Assembly (NCBI GenBank): GCA_963693365.1
Contig: CAVNZM010000001.1
Location: 620,001 to 684,000, forward strand
Direction of reading: 5' to 3'
DNA from: Amoebidium appalachense
Taxonomy: Eukaryota > Ichthyosporea
DNA: 64,000 nucleotides
Below, piece by piece: positions 34,780 to 47,179 of the stretch. The notes beneath the pieces were generated by a model. It made no database searches. It had not been told where the DNA came from and saw only the letters and a list, made by a program, of their open reading frames with translations. The stretch's first letter is position 1, and each line of letters begins with the position of its first letter. Both the position numbers and the translations under genes were made by a program.

Positions 34780-36238
34780 TCAACCCTCCCACCCACATCG
34801 CCTTTCTGCTGACAGGCTGAGGACTGCCTTCTCCCGGACCTTGCAGATCTTTTCCCAGGTCTTTGCATACTGGGTTGGGACAGAAGGAGATTGTGTGAGT
34901 GTTTTTAACTTTTCTGGCTAGCCTGAGCATGTATGTACCTGGGAAAAATGCTATCACAATGTTACCATACCAAACCTAAAGATGACATGATAGGATGATA
35001 CTTGCCCATGCTTAGGAGATATCCTAAAACACTACGATGATACGTAACCCATACATACGACTTATCAATATCATCATTTCGATATCCATACGTTGTCTTT
35101 CGGACGGGAGCTAAAACACAATGATGGGGGGGGGGGGGGGGGGGGGTTTGAATGCAGAATACGGTACGAAATACGCATACACGATGAGAAGCATGGTGCA
35201 GGACACATGCAAAGGCAAACATTCAAGCACGCAACATCAGCCATGTGCACAGTATGCGTCATAAGCAGAGCCCATCCTCAGGGAGGACGCAAGGGGGGGG
35301 GGGGTGTCGAACAGGATAGCCATCCGGTATGCCCTGCGTTAGCGTAGCACTAGTGATCGGGAATATTCGAGATATTCGGGATAAACTGGTGGATAGGTTC
35401 ACGATAGATCAGGATAGATCTAGAAGAGTCTAGAAGATTCTATTGGAGTGTTTTGATTGGTAGCGACTAGATCCATAGCGGCGGGTAGACCAATCGGGAA
35501 TAGTATGTAACATTCCAGTGAGCCAGACCACAAGTATATAAAGGTCCCGGCGGGCCAGTCAATGCATGTCAGCAAATAATAAAGTCTCACAGAGAAACCT
35601 CTAAGTTACAGGGGGGGGGGGGTAGTTGTTTACCTTGCTGATCTCTGATGGCCGAGCACCACCCTCGTAGTCAGGCATGTCAGCTCCATACTTCACAGCT
35701 GACCACGAAATCTGAGTGGCAGACTTGTGGGCCATTGGATCCCGCAGTCCGCACTCAAATGTGTGGAGCATGAAGCTGAAGAGCTCGGGCAACGCCTTTT
35801 GAAACTCCTGTGTGGGTGTTGGTGTGTGTGTTGCGTGTACGTACACGTAAGCATGTGTGTATGTGGTGATGAGGAAAGGGGGTATTCTCCATTAGCAGCA
35901 AATAAAACCGAATTCGACAATGAAAAATCTGAAATGACTTGAGGAAGTGGGAAGCTGAATGGATACTGGATAACCATGCATGTACCGTTTCTCTGAGTGA
36001 TAAGGATTTGATGTCTTGTGTGGTTATGTGTTGGTGATTCGTACGTGGGACAACAGGGGGAGGTGGGAGGGAGGGAGTGGGAGTGAGTGTGTGTGTGTGG
36101 GGGGGGGGGGGGGGGGGGGGGTCACAGTGCATTAAGAATGAACCAATAAGGAAGAACAACAACATTAAACATGAATAAGCATGTTAAAAAAAGCAGCATG
36201 AGAAGATTTCGTCTTTGATTGGGGTGTGGTGTGTGTGT

Positions 36239-36274
<36 letters not shown>

Positions 36275-36544
36275 ATGGGCACAAACGTTTAGTGTCTTGA
36301 AGCTGCTGAGGCGGTTCTTGATGTAGGAGCCGTTGATGGGGGACATGCACATGATGCGGTGAAGGGCGGAGTTGCCCCATGGGTTGCCCCTCACCGGATC
36401 GACGCTGTACATGTGGCCACAGGGATGGTTGTTGCACTCAACTTGAACCTCCACCAACCACCCCTCCCACGTCTTCTTGCGGCACCTAACCTGGTCTGCC
36501 AACTTGTCGGGGTCGGCGGCATTGACAGGGGCAACCTGGAACAT
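34780..36544 (-). CDS. Gene X, E2 copy: unknown Cys/His protein, spliced
   Basis: Three exons are supported on the minus strand: X1 36544-36287 (86 codons), X2 35807-35634 (58 codons) and X3 34869-34780 (29 codons plus stop). Boundaries are CACAG/ATG and AAAC/GTTTGT for X1, CACAG/GAG and CAAG/GTAAAC for X2, CCCAG/TAT for X3; all phases are zero. X1 holds DKLADQVRCRKKTWEGWLVE then a C-x4-C-x-H cluster (ECNNHPCGH), which could bind zinc; X2 is ELFSFMLHTFECGLRDPMAH and a Tyr/Asp-rich end. The ATG of X1 directly follows an acceptor, so an upstream exon may exist. I do not recognise the family. Conservation of exons over three copies against variable introns supports real coding. The intron between X2 and X3 contains a solo LTR. 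Confidence 0.6.
35305..35610 (+). mobile_element. Solo LTR, family D, in poly-G
   Basis: 306 bp starting TGTCGAACAG and ending AAGTTACA, with TATATAAAGG (about 35536) and AATAATAAAG (about 35575). It is flanked by G-runs on both sides and absent from the equivalent place in E1 (about 39816-39835), where the G-run is uninterrupted. The expected 5-bp duplication would be GGGGG and cannot be told from the tract. Orientation follows the TATA and polyadenylation signals. Confidence 0.85.
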
Positions 36545-37254
36545 CTGTGTTGGTGGGCATGGAGGCATTTGACAGTTTTTTGGAAGGGGGGGGGAGGGGG
36601 GGAGGGGGGGATGGGAGGGGCTTTTGGTGTGTGTGTTTTTTTGTATGTGTGGGTGGGGAAGTGAGTGAGTGAGTGTGTGTGTGTGTTTGGGGGGGGGGGA
36701 GGGGGGGGTTAGAATGAATGAATAACACTAAATGCTAACATGTGAAACACGCGTACGTTGTGCTGAAAGACAAAAGCACAAACTTATGAAGTCTAGAGAA
36801 GCAGAAAATAGCTTGAACGACTGGTGGAGGGGATGATAGCTATAGTGCTAACAGGAAAAGTAGTGCCCACAGTCGCTGGTTCATGAACGTGAAAAGGCAA
36901 CGTGCATCTGCAGCCAGCAGAACACACGCACACGCACGCACACACACACACATAAACACACACGCACACAGACACAGACACAGACACAGATAAAATCACA
37001 GGCACGGACACAGACCAGACAGACAAACGCCATATGCACAAAAGCAGGCAACACAAAACTAACCTTCAAACGGCCTTTCAGCCGTTAGGCGAAGATGCTT
37101 CAGCATGCAGCATGGTCGAACGGTGGCTGCGCGACCTGCGGAGGGGACCTGTAACCAGGCGACCTGCGGGAAGGGAACTGCGACCAGGCGACCTGCGGGA
37201 AGGGACCTGCGGAACTTCGGACCTGCGGAACTTCGGATCTCCTGCAGATCCCTC

Positions 37255-37968
37255 ATCTTACGTTCAACGAAGCCGTTGAGTTGGGGGCAGTCAACCGGGG
37301 CAATTTCCTGAATGATGCCCTTGGACTGGCAGTACTGCTCCATAGCGTGGGAGGTGAACTCGGACCCAGAGTCTGAACGGAAGTGGGTCACCACCTTGTC
37401 GGGTTGCTTGTCAGTAGTCTCAACCAGGGCCTTGACGTATTCGAGAGTTTCGGATCGATCACGGAGGAGGTACACGATGGTGTAGCCGGAGGCATCACAG
37501 GTACACACGAGGGCCACCTTGTAGCCACCATAGGAGGCACAGGGAGGCTCGAAGAAGTCCATGTGCCACTTGGCACCGGGGAAGGGGCACTGGGTTCTGG
37601 TGCCGGAGAATGGGGCCTTGGTGGTCTTGCCGGAGACACAACCGAAGCAGTCAGTGGTGTCAGCCACTGAGAGGGATGAGGGGAGGCCTGTCACGAGGTC
37701 ACCTCTCACCATCTTGGTGAGGGTGGACAGGGCACGATGGCCGAGACGGTGGTGCCAGAGCTGAGGATCATTGTTGACCTTGACGTTGGCTACTAGAGCA
37801 GTGACGGTCCGAGGGATGGAGGGACGTATCTCATAGTCAGTGATGAAGTACAGTCCATCTGTGCCTGTGAGGGAACACACGATGTTGCCACCACGAGTGT
37901 AGAGGTATGATGGGAATGCATCCTCATCATCGAGGTGGGCAAGGAGACCCGACTTGGAGGCCATTGAG
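37255..37968 (-). pseudogene. Copia pol fragment: GAG-pre-integrase and integrase core
   Basis: In minus sense it begins at 37968 with MASKSGLLAH, then WHHRLGHRALSTL, DCFGCVSGKTTKAPF, WHMDFFEPP (first catalytic Asp), HFRSDSGSEFTSHAM (second Asp) and PQLNGFVERKMRDLQEI (catalytic Glu), and stops at 37255 against E2. It is the continuation of the gag-protease at 49462-50748, separated from it by E1. Integrase would insert retrotransposon cDNA. The RT half is missing. Confidence 0.9.
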
Positions 37969-38880
37969 CATCAGCAATCTCCACCGGGGATCGTATACCC
38001 CTCGTAATGCCATCTCCGATGGCGTAAACCTGTCACCCATCGTAAAGCACACCGCGAGTTCATATGGAGTGGTTGCACGACCTCTTTACGATAGTGTAAA
38101 GAGTTCCATGGGGTTAACGGAGCGTCTTATGTATATACATTGGATATACGCTTTACGACATCCATCAACCCTCTTTACGACATCCATAGGGTTTATGGAT
38201 GTCGTAAAGCGTATGTCATATGTATATCCTATGTATATCCGATGTATATACATTGCACTATACATAGGATATCCAATGTATATACATTGCACTATGCATA
38301 CTGATATCCAATGTATATACATTGCACTGTACATAAGATATCCAATGTATATACATTGCACTATACATAGGATAACCTATGTATATCCAATGTATAACCT
38401 ATGTATATACATACGACTATACATAGAACATACATACGAGAGCGTTACGAGGGGTCGGAAACCCATCGTAATCTTCACCATCCGAGTATCCAAACCCATC
38501 CCGTTGGATATCTTAAGTATATGTTTAGGAGCGGCTTAATACCATCGTAACCCATGACATATGATATACATCGATGTATTTTACGAATTACCAACCATAT
38601 ACATATGATATACATATGGCTGGTCCTGGGGTACATTACGACCCCCATAATACCGTCGTAGACATTTCCACAAGAGCCCGAACACCACTCGTATGTATAT
38701 ACATAGCATGTCGTGTATACATCATTACGACAGCTCTTTGCCCATCCATAAGATATCCTATGCATAGCCAAATAATATGTTACGAGTATACCATGACTAA
38801 CTAAATACAATATTACGGAATATCGTAATATACGATTACGAGCTGTCGTAATATCATAATACGAAAAGTAACCACCACCG
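37969..38880. promoter_or_regulatory. E1 left terminus and subterminal TCGTAA-rich region
   Basis: Near-identical to 33388-34290. One of the about 34-bp units is altered (ACTGATATCC at about 38300). The outermost bases after the terminus are ACCGGGGATCG. Confidence 0.7.
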
Positions 38881-39305
38881 TTGTGCCCCCCTACCTCCCC
38901 TCCCTCCCCCCCCCCCCCCTTCCTTCTTACCTTTCTAACTTTTTCACAATTTGTACACGAGATACCATTAAGACTGTTGTTCCTTTATGTCTCGCTCCAC
39001 TGGAGCAGAGACCGCACAAGTTGTTCATGTTTAAAAATTTCTAAGTCTCACTCCACAGGAGTAGAGACAATTTCACTCTGTTAGACTCCACAGGAGTCCA
39101 GCTTTCACCGAACAAACTAAACAAACCAACAAACAAAACAAACATCATCCCACAAATAAAATACGAAGTCTACATCTCCCCCCTATCTCCCCCCTGCAGA
39201 GGCCGGGACTACACCAAAAGAGACATAAACTAAGTATTAATTCTTTTTTTTTTCCTCCGGGGGGGGGGGGGGGTCTTTCCCTATTCCTCCTCATTCTAAT
39301 CATCC

Positions 39306-40297
39306 TCAACCCTCCCACCCACATCGCCTTTCTGCTGACAGGCTGAGGACTGCCTTCTCCCGGACCTTGCAGATCTTTTCCCAGGTCTTTGCATATTGGG
39401 TTGGGACAGAAGGAGATTGTGTGAGTGTTTTTAACTTTTCTGGCTAGCCTGAGCATGTATGTACCTGGGAAAAATGTTATCACAATGTTACCATACCAAA
39501 CCTAAAGATGACATGATAGGATGATACTTGCCCATGCTTAGGAGATATCCTAAAACACTACGATGATACGTAACCCATACATTAGACTTATCAATATCAT
39601 CATTTCGATATCCATATGTTGTCTTTCGGACGGGAGCTAAAACACAATGATGGGGGGGGGGGGGGGGGGTTTGAATGCAGAATACGGTACGAAATACGCA
39701 TACGCGATGAGAAGCATGGTGCAGGACACATGCAAAGGCAAACATTCAAGCACGCAACATCAGCCATGTGCACAGTATGCGTCATAAGCAGAGCCCATCC
39801 TCAGGGAGGACGCAAGGGGGGGGGGGGGGGGGGGGTAGTTGTTTACCTTGCTGATCTCTGATGGCCAAGCACCACCCTCGTAGTCAGGCATGTCAGCTCC
39901 ATACTTCACAGCTGACCACGAAATCTGAATGGCAGACTTGTGGGCCATTGGATCCCGCAGTCCGCACTCAAATGTGTGGAGCATGAAGCTGAAGAGCTCG
40001 GGCAACGCCTTTTGAAACTCCTGTGTGGGTGTTGGTGTGTGTGTTGCGTGTACGTACACGTAAGCATGTGTGTATGTGGTGATGAGGAAAGGGGGTATTC
40101 TCCATTAGCAGCAAATAAAACCGAATTCGACAATGAAAAATCTGAAATGACTTGAGGAAGTGGGAAGCTGAATGGATACTGGATAACCATGCATGTACCG
40201 TTTCTCTGAGTGATAAGGATTTGATGTCTTGTGTGGTTATGTGTTGGTGATTCGTACGTGGGACAACAGGGGGAGGTGGGAGGGAGGGAGTGGGAGT

Positions 40298-40330
<33 letters not shown>

Positions 40331-40766
40331 GGGGGGGGGGTCACAGTGCATTAAGAATGAACCAATAAGGAAGAACAACAACATTAAACATGAATAAGCA
40401 TGTTAAAAAAAGCAGCATGAGAAGACTTCGTCTTTGATTGGGGTGTGGTGTGTGTGTGTGTGGGGGGGGGGAGGGGGGGGGGGGGGGGGGGGGGGAATGG
40501 GCACAAACGTTTAGTGTCTTGAAGCTGCTGAGGCGGTTCTTGATGTAGGAGCCGTTGATGGGGGACATGCACATGATGCGGTGAAGGGCGGAGTTGCCCC
40601 ATGGGTTGCCCCTCACCGGATCGACGCTGTACATGTGGCCACAGGGATGGTTGTTGCACTCAACTTGAACCTCCACCAACCACCCCTCCCACGTCTTCTT
40701 GCGGCACCTAACCTGGTCTGCCAACTTGTCGGGGTCGGCGGCATTGACAGGGGCAACCTGGAACAT
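39306..40766 (-). CDS. Gene X, E1 copy: unknown Cys/His protein, spliced
   Basis: X1 is 40766-40509 and X2 is 40020-39847, both with the same boundaries as in E2. The candidate X3 is 39395-39306, but its acceptor reads CCCAA/TAT where E2 has CCCAG/TAT, so the third exon may be skipped or a different 3' end used here. X1 is intact over 86 codons with the ECNNHPCGH cluster; X2 differs from E2 at T/I and R/W positions only. Introns are filled with poly-G, (TG)n and GGGA runs that act as polypyrimidine tracts on the coding strand. Gene X is transcribed toward the left terminus. Function is unknown; a transposon-encoded DNA- or RNA-binding accessory factor is inferred only from context and the Cys/His cluster. 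Confidence 0.6.
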
Positions 40767-40909
40767 CTGTGTTGGTGGGCATGGAGGCATTTGACAGTTT
40801 TTTGGAAGGGGGGGGGAGGGGGGAGGGGGGGGGATGGGAGGGGCTTTTGGTGTGTGTGTTTTTTTGTATGTGTGGGTGGGGAAGTGAGTGAGTGAGTGTG
40901 TGTGTGTGT

Positions 40910-40943
<34 letters not shown>

Positions 40944-41336
40944 GAATGAATGAATAACACTAAATGCTAACATGTGAAACACGCGTACGTTGTGCTGAAA
41001 GACAAAAGCACAAACTTATGAAGTCTAGAGAAGCAGAAAATAGCTTGAACGACTGGTGGAGGGGATGATAGCTATAGTGCTAACAGGAAAAGTAGTGCCC
41101 ACAGTCGCTGGTTCATGAACGTGAAAAGGCAACGTGCATCTGCAGCCAGCAGAACACACGCACACGCACGCACACACACACACATAAACACACACGCACA
41201 CAGACACAGACACAGACACAGATATAATCACAGGCACGGACACAGACCAGACAGACAAACGCCATATGCACAAAAGCAGGCAACACAAAACTAACCTTCA
41301 AACGGCCTTTCAGCTGTTAGGCGAAGATGCTTCAGC

Positions 41337-41401
41337 ATCACGGCCATCTAGAAACACCAGATGGCCGTGTTCAGCATGCAGCATGGTCGAAACCATGCAG
41401 C
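41337..41401. repeat. Two hairpins present in E1/E3, reduced in E2
   Basis: CACGGCCATCT and AGATGGCCGTG form an 11-bp stem with a 9-base loop (about 41339-41369), followed by GCATGGT...ACCATGC. E2 lacks the first hairpin and half of the second at 37098-37120. Confidence 0.85.
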
Positions 41402-41904
41402 ACGGTGGCTGCGCAGGGGACCTGTGACCAGGCGACCTGCGGGAAGGGAACTGCGACCAGGCGACCTGCGGGAAGGGACCTGCGGAACTGCGGACCTGCG
41501 GGAAGGGGGAAAAGAAATGGAGCAAACAACGTGCGTACAGGCTTAAACGGACAAAAAATTGCAAACCGGATTGGGTTTAGCCAATCACTATTTGCTATTT
41601 GCTATAGTTCGGTTTAGTAACCGCCGCGCCTGATTAGGGAAAAGATAAAAATAGATTTCGGCTCGCGCGCGCGCGTGCATCAGCTTTGTGCCCTTAGCGG
41701 TGCCCTTAGTCACAACTATCAGACTATAGTTACGTGTCCTCCACGTGACCCCAGTCTTCCGAGGTGGTGTCATAGGTGGGCGCCAACACCAATAAATTGA
41801 CTGGTGACGGGTGTACAACCAAAGAAACTCAGCAGCACATATAATAACGTTGATGCTATACCCTGCCTAGTTGACGTAATAACTAGTGCACCATCGCACA
41901 CGTG

Positions 41905-41938
<34 letters not shown>

Positions 41939-42059
41939 TGGGGGGGTGTTTTTGCCACGCGGTAACCCTGATATTGTAGGTGTACACTGCCCCCACAACC
42001 CCAACTGTGTGCTGAATATCTCGTGCTAGGAAACCAATAACGCGAAAGTAACACATGCT

Positions 42060-43565
42060 GCATGATATATGATGTACATGGTACAAAGGGGGTTTCAATC
42101 CGGGCTACAATGTTGTGTTTTTTTCGGGTGACCCTCGTACTCCAGAGGCACACTCACCATCCCCCCCATAAACGTTGTGGTAAATTTCTCGTTCCAGAAG
42201 CTGTTGTGTGGGTAGTTATTGAAAAAACCAATAATGTGCAAGTAACATATGTACATATACTATGCTACAAGGGGGGTTCTATACGAGCTACAACGTTGTG
42301 TTTTTTTCGTGTGACCCTCGTACTCCAGGGGCACATTCCCCATCCCCCCCATAAACTGTGTGGTAACTTTCTCGTGCTAGAAGCTGTTCTGTGGGTAGTT
42401 ATTGAAAAAACCAATAATGTGTAAGCAACGCATGTACATATACTATGCTACAAGGGGGGTTCTATTCGAGCTACAACGTTGTGTTTTTTTCGTGTGACCC
42501 TCGTACTCCAGGGGCACATTCCCCATCCCCCCCATAAACTGTGTGGTAACTTTCTCGTGCTAGAAGCTGTTCTGTGGGTAGTTATTGAAAAAACCAATAA
42601 TGTGTAAGCAACCCATGTACATATACTATGCTACAAGGGGGGTTCTATTCGAGCTACAACGTTGTGTTTTTTTCGTGTGACCCTCGTACTCCAGGGGCAC
42701 ATTCCCCATCCCCCCCATAAACTGTGTGGTACATTTCTCGTGCTAGAAGCTGTTCTGTGGGTAGTTATTGAAAAAACCAATAATGTGTAAGCAACACATG
42801 TACATATACTATGCTACAAGGGGGTTTCTATTCGAGCTACAACGTTGTGTTTTTTTCGTGTGACCCTCGTACTCCAGGGGGGCACATTCCCCATCCCCCC
42901 CATAAACTTTGTGGTAAATTTCTCGTGCTAGAAGCTGTTCTGTGGGTAGTTATTGAAAAAACCAAAAATGTCTAGGTAACACGTGGACATATACTATGCT
43001 ACAAGGGGGGTTCTATGCGAGCTACAACTTTGTGTTTTTTTCGTGTGACCCTCGTACTCCAGGGGCACATTCACCATCCCCCCCACAAACTTTGTGGTAA
43101 ATTTCTCGTGCTAGAGGCTATTCTGTGGGTAGTTATTGAAAAACCAATAATGTCTAGGTAACATTTGTACATATTCTATGCTTTAAGGGGGGTTCTATAC
43201 GAGCTACAACGTTGTGTTTTTTTTTGTGTGACCCTCGTACTCCAGGGGCACATTCCCCATCCCCCCCATAAACTTTGTGGTAAATGTCTCGTGCTAGAGG
43301 CTGTTCTGTTGGTAGTTATTGAAAAAACCAAAAATGTCTACTGAGGTAACACATGGACATATACTATGCTACAAGGGGGGTTCTATACGAGCTACAACGT
43401 TGTGTTTTTTTGGTGTGACCCTCGTACTTCAGGGGCACATTTATTATCCCCCCCATAAACTGTGTGGTAAATGTCTCGTGCTAGAGGCTGTTCTGTGGGT
43501 AGTTATTGAAAACCCAATAATGTCTAGGTAACATATGTACATATACTATGCTACAAGGGGGGTTC
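42060..43565 (+). repeat. 183-bp tandem array, eight units
   Basis: Each unit holds ACCCTCGTACTCCAGGGGC, CATCCCCCCCATAAAC, TTTCTCGTGCTAGAAGC, GTGGGTAGTTATTGAAAAA and TACTATGCTACAAGGGGG. The phrase ACCCTCGTACTCCAG recurs every 182-190 bp from about 42128 to about 43420. The same array, inverted, is at 60770-62440. Confidence 0.95.
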
Positions 43566-44885
<1,320 letters not shown>

Positions 44886-44887
44886 CA

Positions 44888-45015
44888 ATGATAAGCCGGC
44901 CATGTGTTTATCATGGCGCACCGGTAAATGCATGTGGCGATAATGTGGAAATATATAAACGGAAATACATTATAAAAAAGGACTCACTCAACGAGATGAA
45001 GGAGCGTTACAGAAC
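44888..45015 (+). CDS. Candidate exon beside the microsatellite (low support)
   Basis: A non-repetitive 130-base stretch between (TG)n and poly-C encodes [20 protein letters not shown] followed by EIYKRKYIIKKDSLNEMKER and YRT up to a strong donor AGAAC/GTACGT at 45016. It is conserved in the right arm (59393-59525, minus), but there a TAA follows GDYV. It could be an internal exon of the transposase-like gene or only a unique island in repeats. Confidence 0.3.
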
Positions 45016-45098
45016 GTACGTGTCTGCCGCCCCCCCCCCCCCCCCCCCCAACCCCCCCTGTCTTCCCTCCTTCCCACTACGACCCCCCCCCCCCCGCA

Positions 45099-46180
45099 CG
45101 TCCATATTAGGCAAAATGCGCTATAATACGTGGGGAAAAGGGGGGGGTTCAACAGTTAATAACGTGCAGGGGTTTGATGGGAGCACAACCAAACTTTGCA
45201 TTTTAGGGCAGTGTCTCTGTGTGGGGGGCTAACAAAACCGGTCGGACTGTCTCCCCATTTCTGTGGGGAAAGTTATTAACCGTTGTACGTCCATATTAGG
45301 CAAAATGCGCTATAATACGTGGGGAAAAGGGGGGATTCAACGATTAATAACGTGCAGGGGTTTGATGGGAGCACAGCCAAACTTTGCATTTTAGGGCAGT
45401 GTCTCTGTGTGGGGGGCTAACAAAACCGGTCGGACTGTCTCCCCATTTCTGTGGGGAAAGTTATTAACCGTTGTACGTCCATATTAGGCAAAATGCGCCA
45501 TAATACGTGGGGAAAAGGGGGGGATTCAACGATTAATAACGTGCAGGGGTTTGATGGGAGCACAACCAAACTTTGCATTTCAGGGCAGTGTCTCTGTGTG
45601 GGGGGTCTAACAAAACCGGTCGGACTGTCTCCCCATTTCTGTGGGGAAAGTTATTAACCGTTGTACGTCCATATTAGGCAAAATGCGCTATAATACATAG
45701 GGAAAAGGGGGGGATTCAACAGTTAATAACGTGCAGGGGATTGATGGGAGGACAACCAAACTTTGCATTAGGCAGTGTCTCTGTGTGGGGGGTCTAACAA
45801 AACCGGTCGGACTGTCTCCCCATTTCTGTGGGGAAAGTTACTAACCGTTGTACGTCCATATTAGGCAAAATGCGCTATAATACATAGGGAAAAGGGGGGA
45901 TTCAACAGTTAATGACGTGCAGGGGATTGATGGGAGGACAACCAAACTTTGCATTAGGCAGTGTCTCTGTGTGGGGGGTCTAACAAAACCGGTCGGACTG
46001 TCTCCCCATTTCTGTGGGGAAAGTTATTAACCGTTGTACGTCCATATTAGGCAAAATGCGCTATAATACATAGGGAAAAGGGGGGGTTGGGGGTTGGCAA
46101 CAGTTAATAACGTGCAGGGGATTGATGGGAGCACAACCAAACTTTGGGAGGCCCTGGGCAATAAATTAGTACCCGGTTTA
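45099..46180 (+). repeat. 188-bp tandem array, six units
   Basis: CGTCCATATTAGGCAAAATG recurs at 45099, 45288, 45476, 45666, 45853 and 46039. Units contain ACAAAACCGGTCGGACTGTC and CTCCCCATTTCTGTGGGG, the latter a short hairpin. The last unit is modified and runs into the transposase exon. In E3 this place is taken by 177-bp units. Confidence 0.95.
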
Positions 46181-46218
46181 CATTGGGGAGGCGTAATGGG
46201 CCGGGGGGGGTTTGAAAC

Positions 46219-46620
46219 ATGGAGAATTTATATATATATATATTTGGTTTGGGTTTGTGTGCTCGGGATAGGTACGATGACGTCATTATTGGTGCGGGGG
46301 AAGACGAGGACGGCGATGAGGTGCATTTCTACGCAAAGGTGGTGCTTCTCTTCACCTGCACTTCAGAGCATGGGGACAAGCTTCTGAATCGTGCCTTCGT
46401 TCGATACTACACAGAGCGCAGACATCTGGACGAACACACACGTTGTCCCCGACTGACATGGGAGATGGTTGGTGCGAATGCGCAGCGAAGACCGAGGTAC
46501 GACGTTATTGACGTCGAGTCTATATTGGGGATTTTCCACTGCATCCCGGTGAAGGTCCCTGTAGGGGGGAGGAAGGAGTTCCTCGTTAACAAATACGTGC
46601 ACATGGGTCGTAACTCTTGA
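46219..46620 (+). pseudogene. Transposase-like gene T, last exon only (E1 copy)
   Basis: The frame ends in a stop at 46618-46620. From about 46272 it reads RYDDVIIGAGEDEDGDEVHF, YAKVVLLFTC, AFVRYYTERRHLDEHTRCPR, VIDVESILGIFHCIPVKVPV and FLVNKYVHMG. It aligns residue by residue with the last exon of gene T in E3 (RYDSVQV, YARVLCLFKC, AFVQWYEKK, IEVESILGLVHVVPRF, FYVNRFIYLG). In Plavaka-type transposases of the CACTA group a region of this kind follows the catalytic part. The upstream exons are absent in E1 and replaced by the 188-bp array, so the copy cannot be functional. TATTAAATAAG at about 46696 may be its polyadenylation signal. Confidence 0.65.
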
Positions 46621-46639
46621 ATTGAGTGCATGGTTTGTA

Positions 46640-47175
46640 AATGTCTGACTCAGGTGTTTTCTATCAGATTATCTTCAGTTTTGTTTTTTTTGTTTATTAA
46701 ATAAGTTCTTTTGGCACCGCTCTTGATTTACTTTTAATACATGTACACGCATATGGACTTCATACCGGCATGTTCACCGCCGTCTATACGCTACACTGTT
46801 CAGCTTTCCGCAATATAATTATCCCACTACTATAATCCCCTGCCGTTCCAGGCACCCACAAACTCTGCTAGTTCTTGTACCCCCTCCGAATCAGCATCCT
46901 ATTCGTTCTCTTATGTATTCTCTCTCAAGTATGCCAGCATTCCCACGAAACCCCCATAAAACATCCATTGTTATATGTATCCAGAAGGCCGTGCCACCAG
47001 TTATTATTTACAATTTTACAAGAAAATTATTAATAACATCTATATTACACATACCTGCCTAATGATAGTGGCCCGGTATCATATAGCTATACAGCAGCCC
47101 CTCCAGATGCTCAATTAAAATGTACACAGCTTGGTTTTTTACTACCAGTGCTAATTTATATGATTTCAACATGGC
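46640..47175. other. Unassigned stretch downstream of the gene T exon
   Basis: Moderately A+T-rich with no tandem structure and no ORF with support. It is likely the 3' untranslated region and spacer before the 359-bp array. Confidence 0.5.
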
Positions 47176-47179
47176 CTGC

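Larger units (their letters stand above)
33388..37254 (+). mobile_element. Large DNA transposon E2, right-truncated
   Basis: It begins with CATCAGCAATCTCC exactly as E1 at 37969, and is a direct duplicate of about 37969-41500 apart from indels. It is inserted in copia A gag-pol; the left target bases are ATG. The right part is lost where a minus-oriented copia fragment begins at 37255. It carries a gene X copy, a solo LTR D that E1 lacks, and the same subterminal region. Confidence 0.8.
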
